Origin: Pirellulaceae bacterium
GTDB taxonomy: Bacteria > Planctomycetota > Planctomycetia > Pirellulales > Pirellulaceae
Assembly (NCBI GenBank): GCA_030748485.1
Contig: JASMLW010000541.1
Span: forward strand, 1-55,062
Reading direction: 5' to 3'
DNA length: 55,062 nucleotides
The position numbers and the translations under genes were made by a program. The notes beneath the pieces are model-generated. The model was not told where the DNA came from. It saw only the letters and a list, made by a program, of their open reading frames with translations, and made no database searches. Of the stretch, positions 24,794 through 32,784 are shown in pieces. Every line of letters starts with the position of its first letter. Positions within the stretch are counted from its first letter, which is position 1.

Positions 24794-26233
24794 ATGAATT
24801 CGACTCAGCAAATTCACCGCCGGACTTGGCTGCACTCGATGAGCGCCGGCGTGTACGCGGCCGCGCTGACGAACCTGCTGAGGGAGGAAGTCACCGCCGC
24901 GCCGCAACAGCCGCGGACGCTAGACCTCAAGCCGAAGCCGGGCCACCACCGGCCGCGGGCCAAGGCGGTGATCCAGCTGTTCATGAATGGCGGTCCGAGC
25001 CAAATGGATTTGTTCGATCCGAAGGAGGAGTTGAACAAGCGTCATGGCGAAGACTATTTCAGTCAGATCGCCGGCGAAGTCGAATTCCCTGAAGCGGCCG
25101 GCGCATTGATGAAGAGTCCGTTCAAGTTCGCCAAGCGCGGCGATTCGGGGATCGAAGTGTCGGACGCGATGCCGCAGCTGGCGAAACACGTCGACAAGAT
25201 CACACTGATCCGCTCGATGCACACCACGAATCTCACCCACGAGCCGGCGATCTACAAGATCCACTCGGGTAGTGAGTTCATCGGACGGCCGGCGATGGCG
25301 TCGTGGATTTGCTACGGGTTGGGTAGTGAGAACCGGGACCTGCCAGCCTATGTCGTGCTCGACGATCCTTTGGGATTACCGGTGAACGGGATCGACAGTT
25401 GGCAGTCCGGGTATTTGCCGCCGCTCTACCAAGGCACGCGCTTTCGCGCGAAGGGATCGCCGGTGCTCAACCTGCGGCCGGATTTTGAGCAGCCCGATTC
25501 GATCCATCGGTTGGAGCGCACGCTGATTGACGACCTCGATCGGCTCCATCAAGCGGAGCGTCCCGGCCGCAATCAACTCGACGCGCGAATCGCCACCTAT
25601 CGGCTGGCGGCGCGGATGCAACTGGAGGCCAGCAACGCGCTCGACCTGAACCAGGAAACTCAGGCCACGCTGAACATGTACGGCGTCGGGAAAGAGCCGA
25701 CCGACTCCTACGGCCGCCGCTGCCTGATCGCTCGCCGGTTGGTCGAACGCGGTGTGCGGTACGTTCAGCTGTTTATCAACTCCCAGATCTGGGATACGCA
25801 CAGCAACATCGGAACCTCGCTGAAGTCCGCTTGCGACCGCACCGATTTACCCGTGGCCGGGCTCCTGCAAGACCTGAAGCAGCGAGGTTTGTTGGACGAA
25901 ACGCTCATCCTGTGGGGCGGTGAAATCGGCCGTTTGCCGATCGCTCAATTGCCTTCCGACAAAGACCCCAACAAGGCGGGCCGCGATCACAACAAGAACG
26001 CGATTTGCAGTTGGATGGCCGGAGGCGGTGTGAAGGGCGGCTACGTACACGGCGAGACCGACGAGTTGGGATTCGCCGCCGTCGACGGAAAGATCAGCGT
26101 CACGGAGTGGCACGCCACCGTGCTCCATCTGTTGGGACTGAACCACGAGCAGCTGTTTGTCGAACGCAACGGGCTGAAAGAACGGCTGACGGGCGTCGAG
26201 CACGCGCGAGTTTGCGAAGAGTTGTTCGCGTAA
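24794..26233 (+). CDS. DUF1501 protein
   Basis: A 479-aa DUF1501 protein (sulfatase-like fold). The N-terminus RRTWLHSMSAGVYAAALTNL looks like a twin-arginine-type export signal. Family blocks: RAKAVIQLFMNGGPSQMDLF, KPRGDSGIEVSDAMPQLAKH-like region at about 115-135, RSMHTTNLTHEP, RRLVERGVRYVQLF (about 310-325), and ETLILWGGEIGRLP (about 370-385), where other members have GGEFGRTP. The C-terminus has GRDHNKNAICSWMAGGGVKG and the ATVLHLLGL block. It follows the PSCyt gene by 44 bases. Its stop is one base from the stop of the convergent MFS gene. Confidence 0.92.
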   Translation: MNSTQQIHRRTWLHSMSAGVYAAALTNLLREEVTAAPQQPRTLDLKPKPGHHRPRAKAVIQLFMNGGPSQMDLFDPKEELNKRHGEDYFSQIAGEVEFPEAAGALMKSPFKFAKRGDSGIEVSDAMPQLAKHVDKITLIRSMHTTNLTHEPAIYKIHSGSEFIGRPAMASWICYGLGSENRDLPAYVVLDDPLGLPVNGIDSWQSGYLPPLYQGTRFRAKGSPVLNLRPDFEQPDSIHRLERTLIDDLDRLHQAERPGRNQLDARIATYRLAARMQLEASNALDLNQETQATLNMYGVGKEPTDSYGRRCLIARRLVERGVRYVQLFINSQIWDTHSNIGTSLKSACDRTDLPVAGLLQDLKQRGLLDETLILWGGEIGRLPIAQLPSDKDPNKAGRDHNKNAICSWMAGGGVKGGYVHGETDELGFAAVDGKISVTEWHATVLHLLGLNHEQLFVERNGLKERLTGVEHARVCEELFA

Positions 26234-26234
26234 C

Positions 26235-27581
26235 TCACTCTTCCAGCAAGCTCTTGCTGGTGTCGGGTGCGAATATGATCACCACCATGCCGATGACGTA
26301 GACGAATCCCGAGATCTGCCCGACCGTCGCGTAGTTGCCCTCGAACATCGCCCGCAAAGCGTACGCCGAAACGAGAATACCGATCCCGGTGAGTATGCGG
26401 CCGAAGTTGAAGCTGACGCCCGCTCCAGTCGAGCGGACGCGAGTGGGAAACATCTCGGGCAGACAGAGCGGCAGCCAGCCAAAGAAAAACCCGCTGAAGA
26501 ACCCCAGCCCCATGGTCGCGTACTTAAACGTGTCCGTGTGCGGCGACTCGGCGCGGAACAGAATCTGTGTGCATATCAACGCGCAGACGCACAAGATCAG
26601 GTAGCTGCGTTTTCGTCCCAACCAAAACGCCAAAGCTCCGCCCAGCAAGCTGCTGAACGACCCCGGCAGCGACCGATAGATGACGGTCCACGATTTCAGC
26701 GCCGGGTCCGGTTTGGCGGCTGGCTGCCCGGCAACCGCGGGTTGCTCGGCCGGCGCGTCTGCTTTCGTGGCCGGCTTGTCACCGGCCTCACTGGCCCACG
26801 CAGTGCCCCAGTTGCTCACGCCCCAGCCGCCGAACAAGGGGACCGCGCCAAGCATGATTCCGACCAGAGTCGTCTTTAGCAGAGGTTGTTGGAAAATCTC
26901 GTACATCGAGGCTTTCTCCGCCCCTGCGATCGACGAGTCCGCAGTTTGCCGATCTCGTAAATCCAGCCATTTGGGCGACTCGGGAACGGCGAAGAACGCA
27001 AACAGGGCGAGTACGACGGGTGACGTTCCGACGAGCATGGTCCACCGCCAATCATCGGGCGTTACGTGAACGAACACCGTCAGCAATGCAAACACAAAGA
27101 TCCCAACATTGGCGGCCGTGCCAATCGCTCCGGCCAAGAATGGCCGCGAAATGTTGGGCCACGCTTCGGAGACCAAAGCGATTCCATTGGGCCACATGCC
27201 CCCGATCCCCATGCAGGTGAGAAACCGCAGCACGAGCAATTGAGTTGGCGACTGCGCGAAGTACGTGACGCCGGAAAAGACCGAATAGCAGAGGATGCTG
27301 ATCGCCATGGCGCGAGCGCGTCCCATCCGATCTCCCACGAAACCGAATACGTATCCGCCTACTGCCGCACCGAAAAGAAAAGCACAGACGAGGAAACCAA
27401 ACCACTGCCCGATGACTTTTTCCTCCCAACCGGTGGGAGCCAGGTCGGCGACTCCCACACGCATCACTAATCCGGTGATGGACATGTGAACGCCCGCGAA
27501 CGCCCAGCCGAGGAACGCGGTCGCCAAGATGATCCAGCATTGGCTCTGAGAAAGAGCGTGTGGTTTGCTGTCTTTCGCCAT
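26235..27581 (-). CDS. MFS transporter
   Basis: A 448-aa inner-membrane protein with about 12 TM segments. Signature loop GDRMGRARA between TM2 and TM3 (about 83-91), PESPKWL after TM6 (about 203-209, the sugar-porter-type motif), and FPTRVRSTGAGVSFNFGRI in the second half, all typical of the sugar/aromatic-acid/metabolite:H+ branch of MFS. The central cytoplasmic loop (about 265-300) holds an unusual Ala/Pro/Lys-rich stretch (PATKADAPAEQPAVAGQPAA). It lies 62 bases downstream of the VOC protein gene and is probably co-transcribed with it. Substrate unknown. Confidence 0.88.
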   Translation of the reverse strand: MAKDSKPHALSQSQCWIILATAFLGWAFAGVHMSITGLVMRVGVADLAPTGWEEKVIGQWFGFLVCAFLFGAAVGGYVFGFVGDRMGRARAMAISILCYSVFSGVTYFAQSPTQLLVLRFLTCMGIGGMWPNGIALVSEAWPNISRPFLAGAIGTAANVGIFVFALLTVFVHVTPDDWRWTMLVGTSPVVLALFAFFAVPESPKWLDLRDRQTADSSIAGAEKASMYEIFQQPLLKTTLVGIMLGAVPLFGGWGVSNWGTAWASEAGDKPATKADAPAEQPAVAGQPAAKPDPALKSWTVIYRSLPGSFSSLLGGALAFWLGRKRSYLILCVCALICTQILFRAESPHTDTFKYATMGLGFFSGFFFGWLPLCLPEMFPTRVRSTGAGVSFNFGRILTGIGILVSAYALRAMFEGNYATVGQISGFVYVIGMVVIIFAPDTSKSLLEE

Positions 27582-27643
27582 GAATTGAAATCTCTAGCGT
27601 CCGGTGGTGGAGTGAGTCGAGAGTCGCGGCGTCACGATGCCCG

Positions 27644-28069
27644 CTAATCGTCTCTCTGTATTGTCACACCCCGCCACTCTTCCCAATTGGCCGTCACATC
27701 GACAATGTTGCCGTCGGGGTCGAGCACCTTAAAGGAATGTTCGGGCGGTTCGTCGAGACCGGATTTGGCGCGCTGTTTGACGCTGGATGCGCAAATCTCG
27801 GCTCCCCACTCTCGACATCTTCTCCAACAGCTTTGGAGATCGTCGACGATGACGCCAAAGTGGATGTACTCGTTGCCCTCTTCGAGCGGCGGGCGCTGCA
27901 AGCCGGCGGGCTGCTGCAGCAACGTGATGTTGTTAACGCCGTCACTTAGATCGACGCCTTCGCGCGTGGGGCGATAATCTACAAACTGCCAGCCGATTGC
28001 ATTCTGGTAAAAGTCGCGAGACTTCTCCATGTCGCGGCAGCGAATCGCCAAGTGACGAAGCAACGCCAT
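27644..28069 (-). CDS. VOC/glyoxalase-family protein
   Basis: A 141-aa single-unit vicinal-oxygen-chelate protein. The ATG at 28069 has GGAGA six bases upstream. Motifs: LRHLAIRCRDMEKSRDFYQN at the N-terminus (His6 a candidate metal ligand), EGNEYIHFGVIVDD mid-protein (second His), and VLDPDGNIVDV at the C-terminus, where a Glu metal ligand is usual but Asp is present. The family includes glyoxalase I and ring-cleaving dioxygenases; the substrate cannot be told. It precedes an MFS transporter gene by 62 bases, which may mean uptake plus conversion of one compound. Confidence 0.88.
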   Translation of the reverse strand: MALLRHLAIRCRDMEKSRDFYQNAIGWQFVDYRPTREGVDLSDGVNNITLLQQPAGLQRPPLEEGNEYIHFGVIVDDLQSCWRRCREWGAEICASSVKQRAKSGLDEPPEHSFKVLDPDGNIVDVTANWEEWRGVTIQRDD

Positions 28070-28241
28070 GCGAGATCTCCACATCGATTCTTTCGTTGTG
28101 CGAGCCGACATTGTGGGCGATCTGAATACAGAATGAAAGTTCGCGCGCGATCTTTTGGCTGATTCGAAGCGCCGCCCGCGCGACTCGACGAACGGTTAGA
28201 ATGACCGTTTTCTTTGACGACCTTCCGGCGAAACCTGACAA

Positions 28242-30488
28242 ATGTTGATCGCTAGCCGAACGAGCGACGGACCGCCTGAAATCCTGCACTACCCGGACTT
28301 GAGTCACGACGAGCGCCGCCGCAAGCACGGGAAGGGATGGCATTCCCCTATCGATCGCATCGGCGTATCGACGCCGGCAACGGTCGAGTTCCGCTACGAG
28401 ATCGGCGAGCGCGGGGTGCAGCCGGGCGGCAAACTGATCGTTGTTTGGCGTTGGCCGTTCGATTGGGGAGATCTACAGTGCGACGATCCAGGCAGTCCAG
28501 GCTACACAACTGTGAGGTCGACTGCCGCCGGTCGTCTTCAGTTTCAACCGCGATATCAGTGGATCGGCGGTATCGAACCTTGGCACCACATGCTGGAAGT
28601 GAAAATCGTGGGCGGCGGCTTGCGGCAAGGTGATGAGGTTTGTGTGACGTGCGGCGATACGGCGGGCGGGTCGCCGGGCTGGCACGCGCCGACCTGCGCC
28701 GCACGGCATGTCGATTTCTTGATGTTGATCGATCACGCCGGCGACAATCGCCGCGCGCGACTCGTCGATAATCCAGCGTTTGAAGTCGTCGCCGACGAGG
28801 CTGTGAAACTCGGTCTCGTCACCGCCGCCGACGCTGTGAGCGGACAGCCTCAACAAGTGACTCTGCGAGCGGAGGACGTTTGGGGTAACGTCACGAACAT
28901 TCCACAACCGTCCGAGGTCACCGCCGCCGCTGATGATACTGTCGGAGCCGCGCAGCCCGGTGATCGGTTTCCGGTTGAGTCTTACGAATGGACGCCGCAC
29001 GGGACCGGCGAAGTGCAACTCCGCGCGACAGCCGGTCACCTGACGGCCATTTCGAATCGAGTGCGAGTTCACGCGACCGCCCCGCCCCAACGGCTCTTTT
29101 GGGGAGACCTCCACTCGGGGCAAACCGAAATCGGGTGCGGAGCCGGCACGCTGGACGAACACTACACGTTCGGCCGCGAATGCGCAGGCCTGCAGTTTAT
29201 CACCCATCAAGCCAACGACCACTACGTCACGCGCGATGATTGGCTGAGCACGCGGGAAATCACGCGAGCGCATGACGAGCCGGGCCGGTATTTGGCGATC
29301 TTGGGTTGTGAGTGGAGCCCGCTGACTGTTCACGGCGGCGACCGCAATGTCTTCTATCGCGACGACGAGCCCGCGCTGCGGCGGAGCGGGCGGTTCTTTG
29401 AAGAACAGAGCGAGGACCCGGAGCCCGATCGACCGACTGGAACCGATTTCATTGAGGCGTTTTCGGACTTGCCGGTGCTGGTGAACATCCACGCCGGCGG
29501 ACGGCCGACGAATCTGGATTGGCACGCGCCGGCGATTGAAAAACTGTGCGAAGTCCATTCGACCCACGGAACTTCAGACTGGTTTCTGTTCGACGCGCTG
29601 CAGCGCGGGTATCGCGTCGGAGTCACCGCGGGAACCGATGGCGTAATGGGCCGACCCGGCGCTTGCGCCCCCGGCCGCCGTTTGATTCGCAACGTTCGCA
29701 ATGGACTCACCGCCGTCTACGCGAAGGAACTTACCAAAGAGGCGCTGTGGGAGGCGCTCCACCAGCGCCGGTGTTACGGAGCCACCGATCGCATCCGACT
29801 GTGGTTTGAAGCGGACGGCCATCCGTTGGGGGCTGAGTACGAAACTCAACAGCCGCCGACGATGAAGTGGAGTGTCAGCGGCGTCGATGCGCTCGAGTCG
29901 ATTGAACTGCTGCGCGGCGTGGACGTCATTCAGAAATGGCGGTTGTCCGAATGGGCGTCGGGCGAAGATGATGAAACTGACGTCGTTCGCTTGCGCGTCC
30001 TGTGGGGAGGTACGCAGCGTCGCGGTACGGCTCGACTGCAGCGCGCCGCTTGGTCGGGAAGATTGCAAGTCAGTTCGGGCGCATTGAGATCGTTGGGACA
30101 AGTCAATCAACAGTCGCCCATCGACACGGTGGAGTTCGCCGATCCCCAAACTCTTATCTGGTGCGGCGACACGGCGGGCAACTCGACAGGAGCGAACTTC
30201 GAGATCGCCGGCGCTGACGACGCCGCGACGGTTTCCATTTCTACGGGAGACATTGAAGTTGTGGCGACACTTGCCGACGTGCGGAACTCGGCGCAAAGAT
30301 TCGCCGGTGACGGCATCAATCGCTTTGTCGAACTCGGCCCACAGCCGCTCGACGGTTCGCTTGATGTTGAAGGCCAGTACTGCGATGAGTCGCAGGTTGA
30401 CTGCGGTGAATACCCGTACTGGATTCGAGTGACCCAGATCAACCAGGAGCGCGCTTGGAGCAGCCCCGTTTATGTTCGCCGCCGATGA
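28242..30488 (+). CDS. DUF3604 (PHP-like) protein
   Basis: A 748-aa protein without a signal peptide. Residues about 1-280 are beta-rich with two Ig-like modules (about 40-165 and 200-280; VTLRAEDVWGNVTN is typical of such repeats). From about 285 it matches DUF3604, a PHP-superfamily domain: FWGDLHSGQ (287-294; the HxH-like metal motif is reduced to H-S-G), LDEHYTFGRECAGLQFITHQ, LAILGCEWS, VHGGDRNVFY, VLVNIHAGG, and HSTHGTSDWF. PHP enzymes are metal-dependent phosphoesterases or hydrolases, but DUF3604 proteins have no settled substrate. The last 150 residues are another beta domain. It is transcribed away from the VOC/MFS pair. Confidence 0.8.
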   Translation: MLIASRTSDGPPEILHYPDLSHDERRRKHGKGWHSPIDRIGVSTPATVEFRYEIGERGVQPGGKLIVVWRWPFDWGDLQCDDPGSPGYTTVRSTAAGRLQFQPRYQWIGGIEPWHHMLEVKIVGGGLRQGDEVCVTCGDTAGGSPGWHAPTCAARHVDFLMLIDHAGDNRRARLVDNPAFEVVADEAVKLGLVTAADAVSGQPQQVTLRAEDVWGNVTNIPQPSEVTAAADDTVGAAQPGDRFPVESYEWTPHGTGEVQLRATAGHLTAISNRVRVHATAPPQRLFWGDLHSGQTEIGCGAGTLDEHYTFGRECAGLQFITHQANDHYVTRDDWLSTREITRAHDEPGRYLAILGCEWSPLTVHGGDRNVFYRDDEPALRRSGRFFEEQSEDPEPDRPTGTDFIEAFSDLPVLVNIHAGGRPTNLDWHAPAIEKLCEVHSTHGTSDWFLFDALQRGYRVGVTAGTDGVMGRPGACAPGRRLIRNVRNGLTAVYAKELTKEALWEALHQRRCYGATDRIRLWFEADGHPLGAEYETQQPPTMKWSVSGVDALESIELLRGVDVIQKWRLSEWASGEDDETDVVRLRVLWGGTQRRGTARLQRAAWSGRLQVSSGALRSLGQVNQQSPIDTVEFADPQTLIWCGDTAGNSTGANFEIAGADDAATVSISTGDIEVVATLADVRNSAQRFAGDGINRFVELGPQPLDGSLDVEGQYCDESQVDCGEYPYWIRVTQINQERAWSSPVYVRRR

Positions 30489-30555
30489 TCTCGCTGCGAT
30501 GATTCCCGCACAGTCGCGGCATCCTGCGCAAAAAAGTGAGACGGGCGACTTGCTT

Positions 30556-30640
30556 TGTGGCTACGTTCGCCAGAACGTGGAGGCGGTTCGTTTGATTGAA
30601 AGCCCTTCGCAATTCCCCACCGTCTGGCGAACGTAGCTAC
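30556..30640. repeat. 85-bp inverted-repeat (MITE-like) element
   Basis: The ends (30557-30580 and 30617-30640) are inverted copies of each other with 21 of 24 bases matching. Within the left end, CTACGTTCGCCAGAACGTGG (30561-30580) is itself a hairpin with loop GCCA. The first 38 bases (30556-30593) recur exactly and inverted at 54851-54888. It lies between the convergent DUF3604 and DUF1080 genes. Confidence 0.8.
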
Positions 30641-30645
30641 AGCGC

Positions 30646-31398
30646 TCAAAGCTCTTTGATGTAGATGTTGCGGAACTGCACCAGACTGGACGCGCCATTC
30701 CATTTTTTGGCTTTCGCGTCGAAGCCGCCGTGATGCTGCAAAGCGATGGGTCCCCGCGATGGGATTCCGGGCAATTGCGCTTTGTCGAGCACTTTTTTGT
30801 CATTCAAGACGACCGTGAGCCGATCGCCCTTCATGGTGAGCAAGAACGTGTTCCACTCGCCCACACCACGATCGGCGTTCACTTTGGGGGTGACTCCCGC
30901 GCGGACGGCCGCCGATTGCTTCGCGTCATTGCGATAGCCGTACACTTCACCCGATCCGATTGGCCACCGCCAAATGTTCACCTGCGCCTTGGAGAAGCCG
31001 CGGTTGTAGATACCCGAATCAGCGTTGGCGATCCGTTTCGTAATCCGCTTGCCGTCGCCATCCAGTTTGTACGATCCGTCGGGCAGCACGACGGGCGCGT
31101 CGTAGAAGCCCGGCGTATCTTTGATGAGCCACTCGACGTGCAGTTGGTAATCGCCGAACGCCCGCTTTGTGTACAAACTTTTGTCGCCGCGCGGCTGCAG
31201 TTTGGGTTGGCAATCGATAACGCCATCCTTGACCGTCCAGATCCCCTCAGCGACTTTCGGATCGTCGAGTTTCAAGGTCCAGCCCGACAGGTCCTTGCCG
31301 TTAAAGAGAGTTTGCCAGCCGTCACCCTTGGGGGGCTCGGCCCAGGCAGGTGAAACAGTGATTGCCGCAATGACGAAGATGAGCAGGACGTTTCGCAT
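30646..31398 (-). CDS. DUF1080 (3-keto-disaccharide hydrolase-like) exported protein
   Basis: A 250-aa exported protein: the ATG at 31398 has GAGGAG seven bases upstream, better than the ATG 15 bases earlier. Signal MRNVLLIFVIAAITVSPAWA. Single DUF1080 domain, concanavalin-like beta-sandwich: GWQTLFNGKDLSGW at the start, GIWTVKDGVIDCQ, DYQLHVEWLI, ANADSGIYNRG, GEWNTFLLTMKGDRLTVVLN and the final block PIALQHHGG with FRNIYIKEL. Full family length. Members bind or cleave 3-keto-glycosides. Last gene of a four-gene operon, 40 bases behind the PQQ-like propeller gene. Confidence 0.9.
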   Translation of the reverse strand: MRNVLLIFVIAAITVSPAWAEPPKGDGWQTLFNGKDLSGWTLKLDDPKVAEGIWTVKDGVIDCQPKLQPRGDKSLYTKRAFGDYQLHVEWLIKDTPGFYDAPVVLPDGSYKLDGDGKRITKRIANADSGIYNRGFSKAQVNIWRWPIGSGEVYGYRNDAKQSAAVRAGVTPKVNADRGVGEWNTFLLTMKGDRLTVVLNDKKVLDKAQLPGIPSRGPIALQHHGGFDAKAKKWNGASSLVQFRNIYIKEL

Positions 31399-31438
31399 CG
31401 ATCGACTCCTCAACTAGTTGCAGAAATGACTCAACAGA

Positions 31439-32746
31439 CTATTTGGCGACGCAGTACAATTTTCGATTGGCGCGGATAAACAGTTGCCCTTGAGCGGCGA
31501 CGATTCCCGATCGCACCGCGTCATTGGCCGGCTCGTCCATCGAGATCTCGTTGAGGATCTCTCCCTTGTTGGCGTCGACGACCACGACCGTGCCGACAAA
31601 GTTGATGATGTAGATTTTGCCATCGGCAACCAGCGGAGACGCCTCGTACTTGGCCGTGCCAGGCGTTCGGAGCCGCCACTTGATCGACCCATTACGAGGG
31701 TTGACTCGCGCCAACGATTTGCGGACGTCGCTGAGCACAAAGAAGTCGCCGTCCGCAAAAGCCGGGCTGGGCACATCCGATGACAGCTCCGGGTTCTCAG
31801 CGCTGGTCCACGCCAGCGCGTTCTTGGTCAACTTGCCCTTACCACCCGCTTTGACTGCGTAGATCGGGTCGCGTTTCGGCGCGCAAACGAGAATCACTCC
31901 GTCGCCGGCCACCGCGGACGGCACCAACCGCCAGTGGCCGATGCGCGTGGGGTTCCAGGTCCCCCACCGCCACAGCTCGCGGCCCGTTTCCGGATCGTGA
32001 CCGGTCAAGTCGTCGCCGCCGACGACCAGTAGCTCCTTGCGGCCGCCCGCTTCAAGCGGCACGGGAGTGCTGAACGCCTCCCGCGATTCCGAGCGCGCTT
32101 CGCTGGGCCGCACGCGTCTCCAGAGCATCTTGCCGGACTGCGGATCCAGCGCCAGCAAATACGATTCGTTCTTCTTGTCCGTGAAGCCGCGGCCGCTGAC
32201 CGCCGTGTCCCGCTGCAACACCTGCAAGTACAGTTTGCCGTCGTAGAGTAGCGGGCTCGTGCTGAACGTCCACAAGAAGGCGAACGCTCCGTAGTCGCTC
32301 TGGATGTTCTTCTTCCAGATTTCTTTGCCGGCGAGATCAAAAGCGGCCAAGTCGCCGGTGCCATAGAAGAAGTAGACGCGTTCGCCGTCGGTCGCGGGGC
32401 TCGGCGAGGCGTAGTTGCTGCGCGAATCCTGGCTGATGCCCTTTCCGACATCTCGACGCCAAAGCAATTCGCCATTTCGCCGATCGAAGCAGAGCGCCAC
32501 GAGCGTCTTCGTCTCGACGTCGGTGCTCGATACGAACACGCGATCGCCCCAAACGGCCGGTGTCGCCGCGCTGGCTCCGGGAAGATCCGCCGCCCAGACG
32601 ACGTTCTTCGTCTTGCTAAACGAAGCGGGCAGGTTCTTTTCGGGGCTCGACCCGTTGAACGCGGGACCGCGGAACTGCCCCCAGTTCTCGGCGGCGGCCG
32701 TGGTGGCGATCAGCAGAGTGACAATCAAGAACAATCCGCATCGCAT
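31439..32746 (-). CDS. exported PQQ-like beta-propeller protein
   Basis: A 435-aa protein with signal MRCGLFLIVTLLIATTAAAE and GGAGA upstream of the ATG. The mature part starts NWGQFRGPAFNGSS, the usual planctomycete PQQ-propeller opening, and carries repeated blade motifs: LVALCFDRRNGELLWRRDVG, LLALDPQSGKMLWRRVRP, VVVDANKGEILNEI, with WGDRVFVSS-type strands. No catalytic Asp/Glu pattern of true quinoprotein dehydrogenases is evident, so it may serve as a binding or scaffold subunit. It lies 38 bases after the DUF1501 gene and 40 before the DUF1080 gene. Confidence 0.88.
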   Translation of the reverse strand: MRCGLFLIVTLLIATTAAAENWGQFRGPAFNGSSPEKNLPASFSKTKNVVWAADLPGASAATPAVWGDRVFVSSTDVETKTLVALCFDRRNGELLWRRDVGKGISQDSRSNYASPSPATDGERVYFFYGTGDLAAFDLAGKEIWKKNIQSDYGAFAFLWTFSTSPLLYDGKLYLQVLQRDTAVSGRGFTDKKNESYLLALDPQSGKMLWRRVRPSEARSESREAFSTPVPLEAGGRKELLVVGGDDLTGHDPETGRELWRWGTWNPTRIGHWRLVPSAVAGDGVILVCAPKRDPIYAVKAGGKGKLTKNALAWTSAENPELSSDVPSPAFADGDFFVLSDVRKSLARVNPRNGSIKWRLRTPGTAKYEASPLVADGKIYIINFVGTVVVVDANKGEILNEISMDEPANDAVRSGIVAAQGQLFIRANRKLYCVAK

Positions 32747-32784
32747 ATCAATCTCCCTCGTTAGCGACGTTGTTGAGTAGGCAA

